12,712 bases of DNA from an uncultured Acidimicrobiia bacterium (lineage in GTDB: Bacteria > Actinomycetota > Acidimicrobiia > Spongiisociales > UBA5794): the NCBI GenBank assembly GCA_913031525.1, contig CAJWGC010000016.1, positions 1 through 12,712 of the forward strand, read 5' to 3'. The position numbers were made by a program, and so were the translations under genes. The notes under the pieces were generated by a model. The model was not told the origin of the DNA. It saw only the letters and a program-made list of their open reading frames with translations, and did no database searches. Shown here piece after piece: positions 1 through 7,219 of the stretch; position 1 is the stretch's first letter, and the number at the start of each line of letters is the position of its first letter.

Positions 1-442
1 CAGTGGCATCTACCCAGGTTGCGTTAGGAAGAGCTGCTGTCATGTCGTTGTAGTCAGCGACGGCGGTGATATCGGCGAGGCCTACTACTCCGATAGTTCC
101 TGAGGACAGGCCATGATCGCTGAGTATCGAACCGATTTCGGATCCCGCATTCGCAGGCATGCGGTAGTCGGATAGCCACCCAGGGAGCATGGCGTATCCA
201 AGGCCCCAAAGTGGATCAACTATGAAAGTGGCTTCTCCGCTCGCCGGCAATACAACAAAACCTCTTCCTGCCCATTGGAAAATGTCACTTACGTATTGCA
301 CGCGCCCGCGAACGAACTCGTCGCCTCTGCTGCAGATGACGAAAGCGTCCATTCCATTTGCAGCCATTGCTTCTCGCAAAACGGTATACCTACGTTCCCG
401 TTCTGTGTCGGAAGTAATGTGGCTGACGGTTCCCTGTGACAC
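1..442 (-). CDS. M24-family Xaa-Pro peptidase-like protein, N-terminal part (partial)
   Basis: The reading frame starts at a GTG (440–442) and is still open at the left edge, giving 147 complete codons. The start is chosen because a strong ribosome site, GAGGAGG (plus-strand 448–454), lies 5 nt upstream. The visible protein resembles the creatinase/prolidase N-terminal domain. It has an R-R-Y-T-V-L-R-E-A-M helix, then N-G-M-D-A-F-V-I, then R-G-R-V-Q-Y-V-S-D, the pattern of a folding domain that precedes the metal-binding M24 'pita-bread' domain. The catalytic domain would lie outside the window, so neither the metal ligands nor the activity (dipeptide cleavage before proline, creatinase-like amidinohydrolase, or another) can be judged. 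There is no signal peptide, so it is probably cytoplasmic. It is divergent from the CDP-alcohol phosphatidyltransferase-like gene. Family assignment is by remembered domain pattern only. Confidence 0.82.
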   Translation of the reverse strand, partial: MSQGTVSHITSDTERERRYTVLREAMAANGMDAFVICSRGDEFVRGRVQYVSDIFQWAGRGFVVLPASGEATFIVDPLWGLGYAMLPGWLSDYRMPANAGSEIGSILSDHGLSSGTIGVVGLADITAVADYNDMTAALPNATWVDAT

Positions 443-501
443 GCGTTCCTCCTCTATCGAATCCTGCTTGTTGCATTCCAAAGATTGCGATTTCCGCTCT
501 C

Positions 502-550
502 AGGCTCGAGCCTAGATCTCGTTTGCGGTTATTGACAATTCCGATCTAGG
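502..550. promoter_or_regulatory. Palindrome and inverted repeat in the divergent intergenic region (possible operator)
   Basis: AGGCTCGAGCCT (502–513) is a perfect 12-bp palindrome. Overlapping it, CCTAGATC (511–518) is repeated exactly inverted as GATCTAGG (543–550) across 24 nt. The two arms flank the candidate minus-strand promoter, which is where a repressor of either divergent gene could bind. No regulator can be named, and short palindromes also occur by chance. Confidence 0.3.
509..538 (-). promoter_or_regulatory. Candidate promoter of the M24 gene
   Basis: Read on the minus strand, TTGTCA (533–538) is followed after 18 nt by TAGGCT (509–514). This resembles a housekeeping actinobacterial −35/−10 pair. 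Transcription would begin near 502, giving a leader of about 60 nt before the GTG at 442. A 12-bp perfect palindrome overlaps the −10 box. The match is by eye. Confidence 0.35.
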
Positions 551-632
551 TTACTCGGAGTCTTCGGCCGATAGTGCGCGAATAGATCTGACCTGGAGAT
601 CCGTTTTCGTATCTGAGGCGCGGGATGACCCT

Positions 633-1196
633 ATGTGCCACACTGGCCCCAGTATGGCTTGGGTAGCAGATCTTCTCACGGCAAGTCGAGTAATCCTCGC
701 TCTAGTAGTCGGCATCGCCGTATCTGTGGATTCGTGGGGCGTAGCAATCATTGTTTTGTTGGTTGCTTGGTCGACTGATCTATTGGATGGCATTATTGCT
801 AGGGCGTCGAGTGGGGAGACGCGTCTCGGTGATTGGGATTTCCGCGTCGATGTAACTTTAGGAATCGCGATACTCATCGGTTTGTCTGTATCAGGCCGCG
901 GTCCGTTGTTGCTTGTTGCTGCATTGATTGTCTTGTTAGCCGGATGGACTTGGGTTACAGGAAATCCAGCTCCGGCCATGTTGATGATGGCTGTGGCCTA
1001 CGGATGGTTTTTGCCCGTCTTGTTTCTCGATAAGCCGACGTACTGGTGGCTGCCCTTTGTCGCGATCCCAATCATCCTCAGTCTTGATTGGCGGCGATTC
1101 TTTACAATAATTCTTCCGGCTTTTTTCAAAGGCCTTGCCCGTCTTAGCGCGGAAGAGAGTGCTGATTCCGTTCCTGTACTTGACGAATGGGCCTGA
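633..1196 (+). CDS. CDP-alcohol phosphatidyltransferase-like membrane protein
   Basis: This is a 187-residue protein, about the length of PgsA/PgsB-type enzymes, which swap CMP on a CDP-alcohol for an alcohol acceptor in phospholipid synthesis at the inner membrane. The family signature is visible at residues 49–73: D49-x2-D52-G53-x2-A56-R57-x8-G66, then D69-x3-D73. In the usual pattern three residues separate this glycine from the third aspartate, but here there are two, so the metal-site loop is one residue short. Hydrophobic segments follow the signature at about 75–92, 94–110 and 113–130. The segment before it (M-A-W-V-A-D-L-L-T-A-S-R) looks like a typical family N-terminus, so the ATG at 654 is a serious alternative start. 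Neither start has a clear ribosome site. The substrate is unknown. Confidence 0.72.
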   Translation: MCHTGPSMAWVADLLTASRVILALVVGIAVSVDSWGVAIIVLLVAWSTDLLDGIIARASSGETRLGDWDFRVDVTLGIAILIGLSVSGRGPLLLVAALIVLLAGWTWVTGNPAPAMLMMAVAYGWFLPVLFLDKPTYWWLPFVAIPIILSLDWRRFFTIILPAFFKGLARLSAEESADSVPVLDEWA

Positions 1197-1283
1197 GTTT
1201 CTCGTTCTCATCCGAGTTTTTCGACGCATCGTGATGGAGTGAAATGCGGTACAACACAAGGCGCAGATTGGAGGAACTTTCCT

Positions 1284-1724
1284 CTATGGTCGGGAACTGG
1301 GTTTTCCCTCACGGGCAGCAAAGCCCTCAACGAGGAACTCGCTTGCATAGTTAGTCAGTACTGCTGCAGCGATTGGCGCGATGATTGCCGCATATGGAAT
1401 CTGCATCGGGCTGTCACCTGTCTCAAGAACTGGAACGCACAGGGCAACGATCGTCGCTGACAGCCAAATACCACCTACAACGATAGTGATCCACATCCAC
1501 GCTGAGTCCTGCCCCCATCCTTTTTCTGTTGGACGTCTAAACACTGTGGCTCTGAGGACAGATACCGTCGCGATAATGCCCCAAATCCAGTTGACGAAAG
1601 CCGCAACGGAAATGTGATTGCGGTCGGTTCCTACCACAAGATCAGAGCTGGCTACGCTCATGGTCACCACCGCGATCCAGACCAGCAATATCGTGGCCAA
1701 GACCCATTTTATCTGGCCTTCCAT
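1284..1724 (-). CDS. Unidentified four-helix membrane protein
   Basis: I do not recognise this protein. It is 146 residues from the ATG at 1722–1724, chosen because GGGAGA (plus-strand 1732–1737) lies 7 nt upstream. An in-frame ATG at 1763 would add 13 polar residues but lacks such a site. About four hydrophobic stretches are visible: residues 7–25, 40–59, 77–98 and 112–133. A charged loop containing R-R-P-T-E-K-G-W-G-Q separates the second and third, and the tail is short and basic. There is no known motif or metal-ligand cluster. It is divergent from the hxlR–fbiC pair across 183 bp and convergent with the CDP-alcohol phosphatidyltransferase-like gene. Sharing the intergenic region with an HxlR gene makes it a possible target of that regulator, which is inference. 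Confidence 0.7.
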   Translation of the reverse strand: MEGQIKWVLATILLVWIAVVTMSVASSDLVVGTDRNHISVAAFVNWIWGIIATVSVLRATVFRRPTEKGWGQDSAWMWITIVVGGIWLSATIVALCVPVLETGDSPMQIPYAAIIAPIAAAVLTNYASEFLVEGFAAREGKPSSRP

Positions 1725-1823
1725 CGACGTTTCTCCCTTATCGAGTGTTGTGTAGCTGGACAATACGCTGGGTCGGACGAGGATTCATCTTTCCTTTTCT
1801 TGATGCGGGGAGTAGATCTGCCA

Positions 1824-1863
1824 GAGTGAATTTTGTTTAACACTCAGTCTTTAATCAAGATTA
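1824..1863. promoter_or_regulatory. Dyad-symmetric elements upstream of the HxlR gene (possible operator)
   Basis: Three short dyads sit in an AT-rich patch between the divergent genes: GAGTG (1824–1828) with CACTC (1841–1845); TGTTTAACA (1834–1842), symmetric around its central T; and TAATC (1852–1856) with GATTA (1859–1863). HxlR proteins are dimers and often bind near their own promoter, so autoregulation here is plausible. No consensus can be fixed from one site. Confidence 0.3.
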
Positions 1864-1868
1864 TATGG

Positions 1869-1898
1869 TTGCGATTAGAAACTGACTTTTTCTAAAAT
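1869..1898 (+). promoter_or_regulatory. Candidate promoter for hxlR–fbiC, probably leaderless
   Basis: TTGCGA (1869–1874) and TAAAAT (1893–1898) are separated by 18 nt. The HxlR ATG begins at 1908, only 9 nt past the −10 box, so transcription would start at or within about 3 nt of the start codon. No Shine-Dalgarno sequence precedes the ATG (CCGCGAGC instead), as expected for a leaderless message of the kind common in actinobacteria. Confidence 0.5.
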
Positions 1899-1907
1899 GC
1901 CGCGAGC

Positions 1908-2375
1908 ATGACCACGGGGGCACATATCGAGTCACGATGCTCGATTCAGCAAACGCTTGATCTGGTTGGAGATCGATGGACACTGCTTATTTTGCGTGAC
2001 ATTTTCCGTGGTGTCCGTCGTTTCAGCCAGCTACAAGATGACTTAGGTATTGCACGAAATTTGCTCGCCGACCGCTTGAGCAAATTGGTCAACGCTGAGA
2101 TCTTGACCAAGGTGATCTATCACGACCGTCCGGTTCGCTATGAATACTGTCTAACGCTGAAAGGACAGGCTCTTTCACCCAGTTTGGTTGCCCTGATGCA
2201 CTGGGGCGACCAATGGTGTAGCAATGGTGAGGCACCGACACTCTTAGTTCATGCTTATTGCGGTACACCACTCGAGCAAGTCACGCGGTGTCCACGGTGT
2301 GATTTTGGAGTAGAACCCGCTGAAATCCGGAGTCGACCTGGGCCCGGTACGTTTCGTAATCAGGAAGCCATATGA
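1908..2375 (+). CDS. HxlR-family transcriptional regulator
   Basis: This is a 155-residue winged-helix DNA-binding protein. The HxlR signature is clear: the N-terminal cysteine C11, then L-D-L-V-G-D-R-W-T-L-L-I-L-R-D at residues 17–31, the recognition region F-S-Q-L-Q-D-D-L-G-I at 39–48, L-S-K-L at 57–60, and the wing R-P-V-R-Y-E-Y at 74–80. The tail carries Y-C-G-T-P-L and C-P-R-C, a layout seen in many HxlR proteins that could bind metal or sense redox state. HxlR proteins act as dimers, as activators or repressors, often answering to aldehydes, quinones, disulfide stress or similar signals. The gene ends in an ATGA overlap with fbiC, so the two are cotranscribed and probably translationally coupled. 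Regulation of fbiC and of itself is a reasonable inference. Confidence 0.9.
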   Translation: MTTGAHIESRCSIQQTLDLVGDRWTLLILRDIFRGVRRFSQLQDDLGIARNLLADRLSKLVNAEILTKVIYHDRPVRYEYCLTLKGQALSPSLVALMHWGDQWCSNGEAPTLLVHAYCGTPLEQVTRCPRCDFGVEPAEIRSRPGPGTFRNQEAI

Positions 2376-4831
2376 ACGTCGCATCTTCGCGAGATGCTGA
2401 CATGGTTAGTGATTTATTAGCGACTCCGTTTGACGAACTGGCTGCTGCCGCTGCTGCAATACGGGACGACGCTTTCGGGACAAGGATCACCTATTCACCG
2501 AAGGTTTTTATACCGCTTACGATGCTATGTCGAGATAAGTGCGGATATTGCACGTTTGCTCAGCCTCCTGCACGGCTCAATCAGCCTTACCTTGAGCCTA
2601 AGGATGTTTTGGCCATCGCGCGGCGTGGTGCGGAAACGGGCTGCCATGAGGCCCTGTTTACTCTTGGAGAGCGCCCTGAACTGCGCTATCCAGCGGCTGC
2701 AAATTGGCTCCGAGAACGTGGTTACGATTCGACGGTCGACTACCTCGTCGCTATGTGCCAGCTGGTTCGTGAGGAGACTGGGTTGCTTCCTCATGCCAAT
2801 GCTGGTGCTCTTCATCGAGAGGAACTTGCCGTTCTTCGCGAAGTTTCGCCCAGCCAAGGAATGATGATCGAGTCACTTAACGCGGGTCTCGCGTGCCATC
2901 GAGGCGCGCCTGATAAGACTCCTGAACGACGTCTAGCAACTCTCGATTTTGCGGGTGAACTAAAGATTCCGTTTACCACTGGAATCCTTGTGGGGATTGG
3001 CGAGTCGGTGACAGATCGCATCGAGGCTCTCCAGGCTATTGCTGCGATCCACCGCCGGCATGGACACGTGCAAGAGGTAATTGTCCAAAACTTTCTTCCC
3101 AAAATCGGAACAGCCATGCATAAGACTCCTCCTTGTACTCCGGATGAATACTTTCAAGCTCTCGCGATAGCTCGACTGATCTTGCCCATGGACATCCATT
3201 TGCAAGCTCCCCCAAATCTCAGCGAAGATTTCGGTCGCTTGCTTGAGGTCGGCATTGATGACTGGGGAGGCGTGAGTCCGGTTACTGCTGATTACGTCAA
3301 TCCGGAGCGTCCCTGGCCCGCTCTCGAGCTTCTGCGCGAGGTGACTGAGTCTGCAGGTTTCGTGCTTGCTCCACGACTCACGGTATATCCGGAGTTTGTC
3401 CAGCGCCCTGCTGAATGGATTGATAAGGCGAACCGATTTCCAGTGCAGGATCGCAGTGATGCTGAAGGACTTGGCCGTGACGATCCGGGATCCCAAATGC
3501 CTGAGAGGACGATGGAGAACAAGGATGCTGGTTCCGGCGCAGATGTTCTCGTAGCTGACGACAATTCGACTCAATGGTACGCGGGTGGTGCTGGTCATTC
3601 ACCGGTCATGCTTGTGCCTAGTGCCCCATTAGCGAGTGGAGCTGTACGAGATGTACTGGATGGTGTTCTAGCTGGCCATGAGGTATGTCGTGACGAGATC
3701 CGCACACTTTTCGGCGCGCGTGGCGCTGAGGTGCCGGCGGTGGCCGAAGTAGCAGACCAGCTCCGACACGAGGCGGTGGGAGATACAGTTACTTGGGTCC
3801 ACAATCGGAACATCAACTACACCAACGTTTGTACGTTCCGCTGTCGATTCTGTGGATTTTCGAAGGGTCCTCTATCGCTCAACCTACGTGGCAAGCCCTA
3901 CATGTTGACATTGGAGGATATCCAGAAGCGCGTGATTGAAGCCGCAGAGCTTGGCGCTACAGAGGTCACCTTGCAAGGCGGCATCCATCCAAGTTTCGAT
4001 GGCAACTATTACATCGATGTATGTCGAGCGATTCAGGATGTTGTTCCCGACATGCATCTCCACGGTTTTACTGCACTGGAAGTGATTGAAGGAGCTAGGC
4101 GGCTCGGGGAGTCACTTGTTGATTATCTGGTGCAGCTCAAAGATGCTGGCTTAAAGTCCCTACCCGGAACCGCTGCCGAGATACTTGACGACGACATTCG
4201 CGCCGTTCTGTGTCCTGACAAGATCACTACCGACGAGTGGATCGAGTGTCATGAGGCAGCGCACACAGTGGGTCTCCACTCGAACATCACAATCATGTTC
4301 GGTTCGGTCGAGTATCCCGAACATTGGGCGAACCACATGATACGAACCCGGGATTTGCAAAAACGCACCGGTGGATTCACCGAGTGGGTGCCGCTGCCGT
4401 TCGTACATATGGCGAGCCCGATCTATCTACAACGTCAAGCCCGTCGTGGTCCGACGTTTCGCGAGACACTATTGATGCATGCGGTAGGCCGTATTGTTTA
4501 CCGTGGTCTTATCGATAACGTACAGGTGTCATGGGTCAAAATCGGTTCGGAGGGAGTCCGGCAGATCCTGCGTTCTGGAGCGAACGATCTTGGCGGTACG
4601 CTTATGGACGAGAACATCTCGCGCGCTGCAGGTGCCCAACACGGACAAGGAATGGTGGAGAGAGATTTCCGCAATATGGTGGAACCGCTTGGTCGGATTC
4701 TTCGCCAGCGCACCACTGAATATGGGATCGCGAACGGTGCGCCTGTAGTCGCGAGTCGCCTTACCCTGACGGCTGACAATCCCACAGACAGAAAATTAAT
4801 ACCGCTTTCTGCACTAGGTGATTCTGTTTAA
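2372..4831 (+). CDS. fbiC: FO synthase, CofG–CofH fusion (F420 precursor synthesis)
   Basis: This 819-residue protein contains two radical-SAM enzymes. It makes 7,8-didemethyl-8-hydroxy-5-deazariboflavin (FO), the chromophore of coenzyme F420, from tyrosine and 5-amino-6-ribitylaminouracil. The N-terminal half is CofG-like, with the [4Fe-4S] motif C53-x3-C57-x2-C60 in C-R-D-K-C-G-Y-C-T-F-A. The C-terminal half is CofH-like, with C487-x3-C491-x2-C494 in C-T-F-R-C-R-F-C-G-F. Later CofH motifs (L-Q-G-G-I-H-P, L-H-G-F-T-A-L-E, S-L-P-G-T-A-A-E-I-L) are intact. Residues about 350–410 form a polar linker between the halves. The length is slightly under that recalled for mycobacterial FbiC (about 856). 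The start at 2372 overlaps the HxlR stop by 4 nt and has AGGAAG (2362–2367) 4 nt upstream. Both iron–sulfur sites are complete, so the enzyme should be active. Other F420 genes are not in the window. Confidence 0.97.
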   Translation: MNVASSRDADMVSDLLATPFDELAAAAAAIRDDAFGTRITYSPKVFIPLTMLCRDKCGYCTFAQPPARLNQPYLEPKDVLAIARRGAETGCHEALFTLGERPELRYPAAANWLRERGYDSTVDYLVAMCQLVREETGLLPHANAGALHREELAVLREVSPSQGMMIESLNAGLACHRGAPDKTPERRLATLDFAGELKIPFTTGILVGIGESVTDRIEALQAIAAIHRRHGHVQEVIVQNFLPKIGTAMHKTPPCTPDEYFQALAIARLILPMDIHLQAPPNLSEDFGRLLEVGIDDWGGVSPVTADYVNPERPWPALELLREVTESAGFVLAPRLTVYPEFVQRPAEWIDKANRFPVQDRSDAEGLGRDDPGSQMPERTMENKDAGSGADVLVADDNSTQWYAGGAGHSPVMLVPSAPLASGAVRDVLDGVLAGHEVCRDEIRTLFGARGAEVPAVAEVADQLRHEAVGDTVTWVHNRNINYTNVCTFRCRFCGFSKGPLSLNLRGKPYMLTLEDIQKRVIEAAELGATEVTLQGGIHPSFDGNYYIDVCRAIQDVVPDMHLHGFTALEVIEGARRLGESLVDYLVQLKDAGLKSLPGTAAEILDDDIRAVLCPDKITTDEWIECHEAAHTVGLHSNITIMFGSVEYPEHWANHMIRTRDLQKRTGGFTEWVPLPFVHMASPIYLQRQARRGPTFRETLLMHAVGRIVYRGLIDNVQVSWVKIGSEGVRQILRSGANDLGGTLMDENISRAAGAQHGQGMVERDFRNMVEPLGRILRQRTTEYGIANGAPVVASRLTLTADNPTDRKLIPLSALGDSV

Positions 4832-4896
4832 CGTCCATTAGTCGTTCTCCACATTGCTCATAATCTCGAGTTCGGCAGAATTTATCGATGTCCGGT

Positions 4897-6426
4897 TCAA
4901 GGATCATCGAGGTCGCAGAGAGCTCCATTTTTTTCTTTGGATCGTCGAATGGTCAGCGCCGCTATTGAAGCGGCCATCAACACCACTGCAGCAGCTACGA
5001 ATGTTTCGGACAGTGATGAGACGGTGAGTTCAGCTTGCGCGTTTCCTAGTGCTTTTCCATATCCGGGGTCGTTTAAAGGAGGAAGCACAAGCTTCTCTCT
5101 CAGTTCGTTATACCTGTGCAATCCCCAAGCTGTGAGAGAGCTCAGACCAACGCTCAGTCCTACCATCCGAAGAGTTAGCAGGACGCTCGCCGCGGCGCCA
5201 CGACGATTCGGATGGGCGATATCCACAACTGCGGCACTGATTGGTGCGATGACCAGGCCGAAACCTGAGCCGAGCATGGCGAGCTGCCAGGCCATGGTTG
5301 AGAAGCCGATATTGGGGTTCCAGGAGAGACCGATAAGCAGAAAAGAGAGTGTCGCGACAGCGAGGCCAGCTAGTACCGGAGGCCGATACCAGGTTCTCTC
5401 GGTGAACCTTCCTCCGAAGTATGAGGCAGTTGCCATGGATGCCGTCAAAGCGCTGAGCGCCCAACCGGCCATCATGGACGATCGTTTGACGCTGCTTTCA
5501 ATTGCATTGATGAATAGCGGAACATTCACCATGGCGATTACAAGAGTCGCGCCAATGAGAAAGTTCACTGCTATGGCGGCAATGAGATTCCGGTTTCTCA
5601 ATAGGCCAAAGTCAATCAAAGGGTCATTATTCCGCCTGAACCACCAGATGAGGAAGACGGTGAGTATGCCGGCTGGCAAGTACAACCAGCGTAGGGGTTC
5701 ATCTGTTGCTCCCGTCAGTCCCTCGAGACCGGAGATGCTCTGGATTTCAGCACTGCCGAGGAGAGCAAGATTCAAGGCTGCGAGAGCTCCAGTCAATGTG
5801 ACGGCACCTATCCAGTCGATTCGGATTTTCTTGGGTCGTTTTTTGTCATCGGCTAGCGCCCACCATGCAGCAATGATTCCAATGATTGCCAGAGGAATAT
5901 TCATATAGAACTGCCATTCCCAGGAAAGGAATCTCACGAGAAGGGCGCCGAAAAGCGGTCCCCAAACCCATCCGAACGTGTCGATGGCCCCCAGCGTCCC
6001 GAGGGATCGGGCTCTTTTTTGCTCAGCAAATACGTCTCCTACAACGGCCATACCTATTGGGAGCAGTGCTCCTCCTCCAAGTGCCGTTATCACTCGTCCG
6101 ACGAGAAATGGCCCCAAGCTTGTGGCCATCGGGGTGATGATCGAGCCTATTAAGAACACCATCAGGGCTCCGATATAGACGCGACGGTATCCGAGAAGAT
6201 CACACAATCTTCCCGCTAACGGCATTACCGCGACATAGGCGACGAGGTAGGCATTCACTATCCAGGCGGCATCATCTAGTCCATCGGGAAGAACGATGCC
6301 CAGATCGGCGATGATCGGCCGGAGCATGGTCGTGACGACGGTGAGGTCATCCGCTGCTACGAATATTCCAAATCCGATAACGGCTAGCACTCTTCCCGGA
6401 GAGGCGCGGGTTTTTCTCTTAGCCAC
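4897..6426 (-). CDS. MFS exporter, P55 (Rv1410c)-like
   Basis: This 509-residue transporter of the major facilitator superfamily appears to have 14 helices (DHA2 type). Motif A is present as G-R-L-C-D-L-L-G-Y-R-R at residues 72–82. Motif C is near 147–160, ending W-G-P-L-F-G. Helix 1 carries an acidic pair (D26, D27) where P55-type proteins have an aspartate thought to couple to protons. The start is a GTG (6424–6426) lying 8 nt inside the end of the upstream lipoprotein gene, so translation of the two is coupled. In mycobacteria, LprG and the MFS protein Rv1410c are encoded together and are reported to export triacylglycerol-like lipids to the cell surface. Order, overlap and sequence pattern here point to the same kind of system. 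Drug efflux is the alternative reading for an isolated DHA2 protein. Confidence 0.85.
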   Translation of the reverse strand: MAKRKTRASPGRVLAVIGFGIFVAADDLTVVTTMLRPIIADLGIVLPDGLDDAAWIVNAYLVAYVAVMPLAGRLCDLLGYRRVYIGALMVFLIGSIITPMATSLGPFLVGRVITALGGGALLPIGMAVVGDVFAEQKRARSLGTLGAIDTFGWVWGPLFGALLVRFLSWEWQFYMNIPLAIIGIIAAWWALADDKKRPKKIRIDWIGAVTLTGALAALNLALLGSAEIQSISGLEGLTGATDEPLRWLYLPAGILTVFLIWWFRRNNDPLIDFGLLRNRNLIAAIAVNFLIGATLVIAMVNVPLFINAIESSVKRSSMMAGWALSALTASMATASYFGGRFTERTWYRPPVLAGLAVATLSFLLIGLSWNPNIGFSTMAWQLAMLGSGFGLVIAPISAAVVDIAHPNRRGAAASVLLTLRMVGLSVGLSSLTAWGLHRYNELREKLVLPPLNDPGYGKALGNAQAELTVSSLSETFVAAAVVLMAASIAALTIRRSKEKNGALCDLDDP

Positions 6427-7177
6427 TATTCGTAGTGGGTGGTGGACTGATCTCGACAGGTTTACCGTATCCGTTGAAAGCCAACTTCCAGAACGATGTA
6501 GCGCCTTCGTAGGTCGTCGAGAATTCTGCTTCTCTGACGACGCCAGTTTTCGTATCGAGCCAGAGTTCCAAGATCACTTCCTCATCTCGAACGAGCCCAC
6601 CCGTTATTACTTCGATTCGGTCCGGCTCGGCTCGCCCTTTCAGGCGGTATCTTTCTTCGGTCCTGGAGTGATCTAGGCCGATCCATTCGATCTCGGTAAG
6701 TCCGCTTTCTAGCAACGGTCGCCATCCGATTGTTGGATCAAACAGCGTGATCGGGTTGAAGGCGTAACTCTCTGCACTCGACGAGAATTTTCCGGTAACG
6801 GGATCTGATAGCCAGATCTTTCCCTCGTTGGCAATGGCACCGATCTGAGTGTTGAATCCAGAAGCTTGGACCGAAACGAGAGCGTCGGCTGATGCAGGAG
6901 CTTCGAATCGTCCTTCCGCCTTTATGAAAACTATGACTTCGAGCGGGTCAATGTAAATGGGTGCTCCCGATCTTTCGATGGTGAAGGTGGCTGTTTCGAC
7001 TTCTCCCATAGCTGTCGCAGCAGTCGAAAGGACAGAGTTTTGATCCGGAGGCAGAGTCAGCGGTGAGACCATAGATGGGGGGTCTTTGTCGTCGTTTGAT
7101 GCACAACTGACCACCGATACCGATATGAGTAGCACTACAGCAAGTTGCTTGATGTAAGGCCGGTTGAACACATCCAT
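6419..7177 (-). CDS. LprG/LppX-like lipoprotein (lipid carrier candidate)
   Basis: This is a 252-residue secreted lipoprotein. Its signal peptide has a hydrophobic core (L-A-V-V-L-L-I-S-V-S) and a lipobox V-V-S-C ending at C25, so it would be lipid-anchored on the outer face of the membrane. The mature part begins with a polar linker, followed by alternating strand-like segments (A-T-F-T-I-E-R-S-G-A-P-I-Y-I, K-I-W-L-S-D-P-V-T-G). This resembles the LppX/LprA/F/G fold, a half-barrel with a cavity that binds acylated lipids. The size matches LprG (about 236). It sits directly upstream of, and overlaps, the P55-like MFS gene, which is the strongest support for this identity. A dodecin-like gene lies 42 nt upstream on the same strand, so all three may share a transcript. 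No strong ribosome site precedes its ATG. Confidence 0.8.
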   Translation of the reverse strand: MDVFNRPYIKQLAVVLLISVSVVSCASNDDKDPPSMVSPLTLPPDQNSVLSTAATAMGEVETATFTIERSGAPIYIDPLEVIVFIKAEGRFEAPASADALVSVQASGFNTQIGAIANEGKIWLSDPVTGKFSSSAESYAFNPITLFDPTIGWRPLLESGLTEIEWIGLDHSRTEERYRLKGRAEPDRIEVITGGLVRDEEVILELWLDTKTGVVREAEFSTTYEGATSFWKLAFNGYGKPVEISPPPTTNSG

Positions 7178-7219
7178 AGAGTACCGATTTAGAGGGTTGC
7201 GTTTCGAAGAGAATCAGCC

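Noticed and set aside
532..537. TTGACA on the plus strand as −35 box for the phosphatidyltransferase-like gene
   Set aside because: No acceptable −10 box lies 15–19 nt downstream; the same bases work better in the minus-strand promoter.
551..979. A 142-codon minus-strand frame over the start of the phosphatidyltransferase-like gene
   Set aside because: The translation shows no motif, while the plus-strand frame has a near-complete family signature and membrane helices.
3420..3610. Possible break between separate cofG and cofH genes
   Set aside because: The frame is continuous through the polar linker with no stop or frameshift, so this is a true fusion.
4832..4896. Terminator between the convergent fbiC and MFS genes
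   Set aside because: I searched for a GC-rich stem followed by a T-run on either strand and saw none.
4937..5908. A 323-codon open frame on the plus strand
   Set aside because: It lies antisense to the P55-like MFS gene, whose motifs and length are clear. The translation is rich in Ala, Arg and Ser without domain pattern, as expected of a shadow frame.
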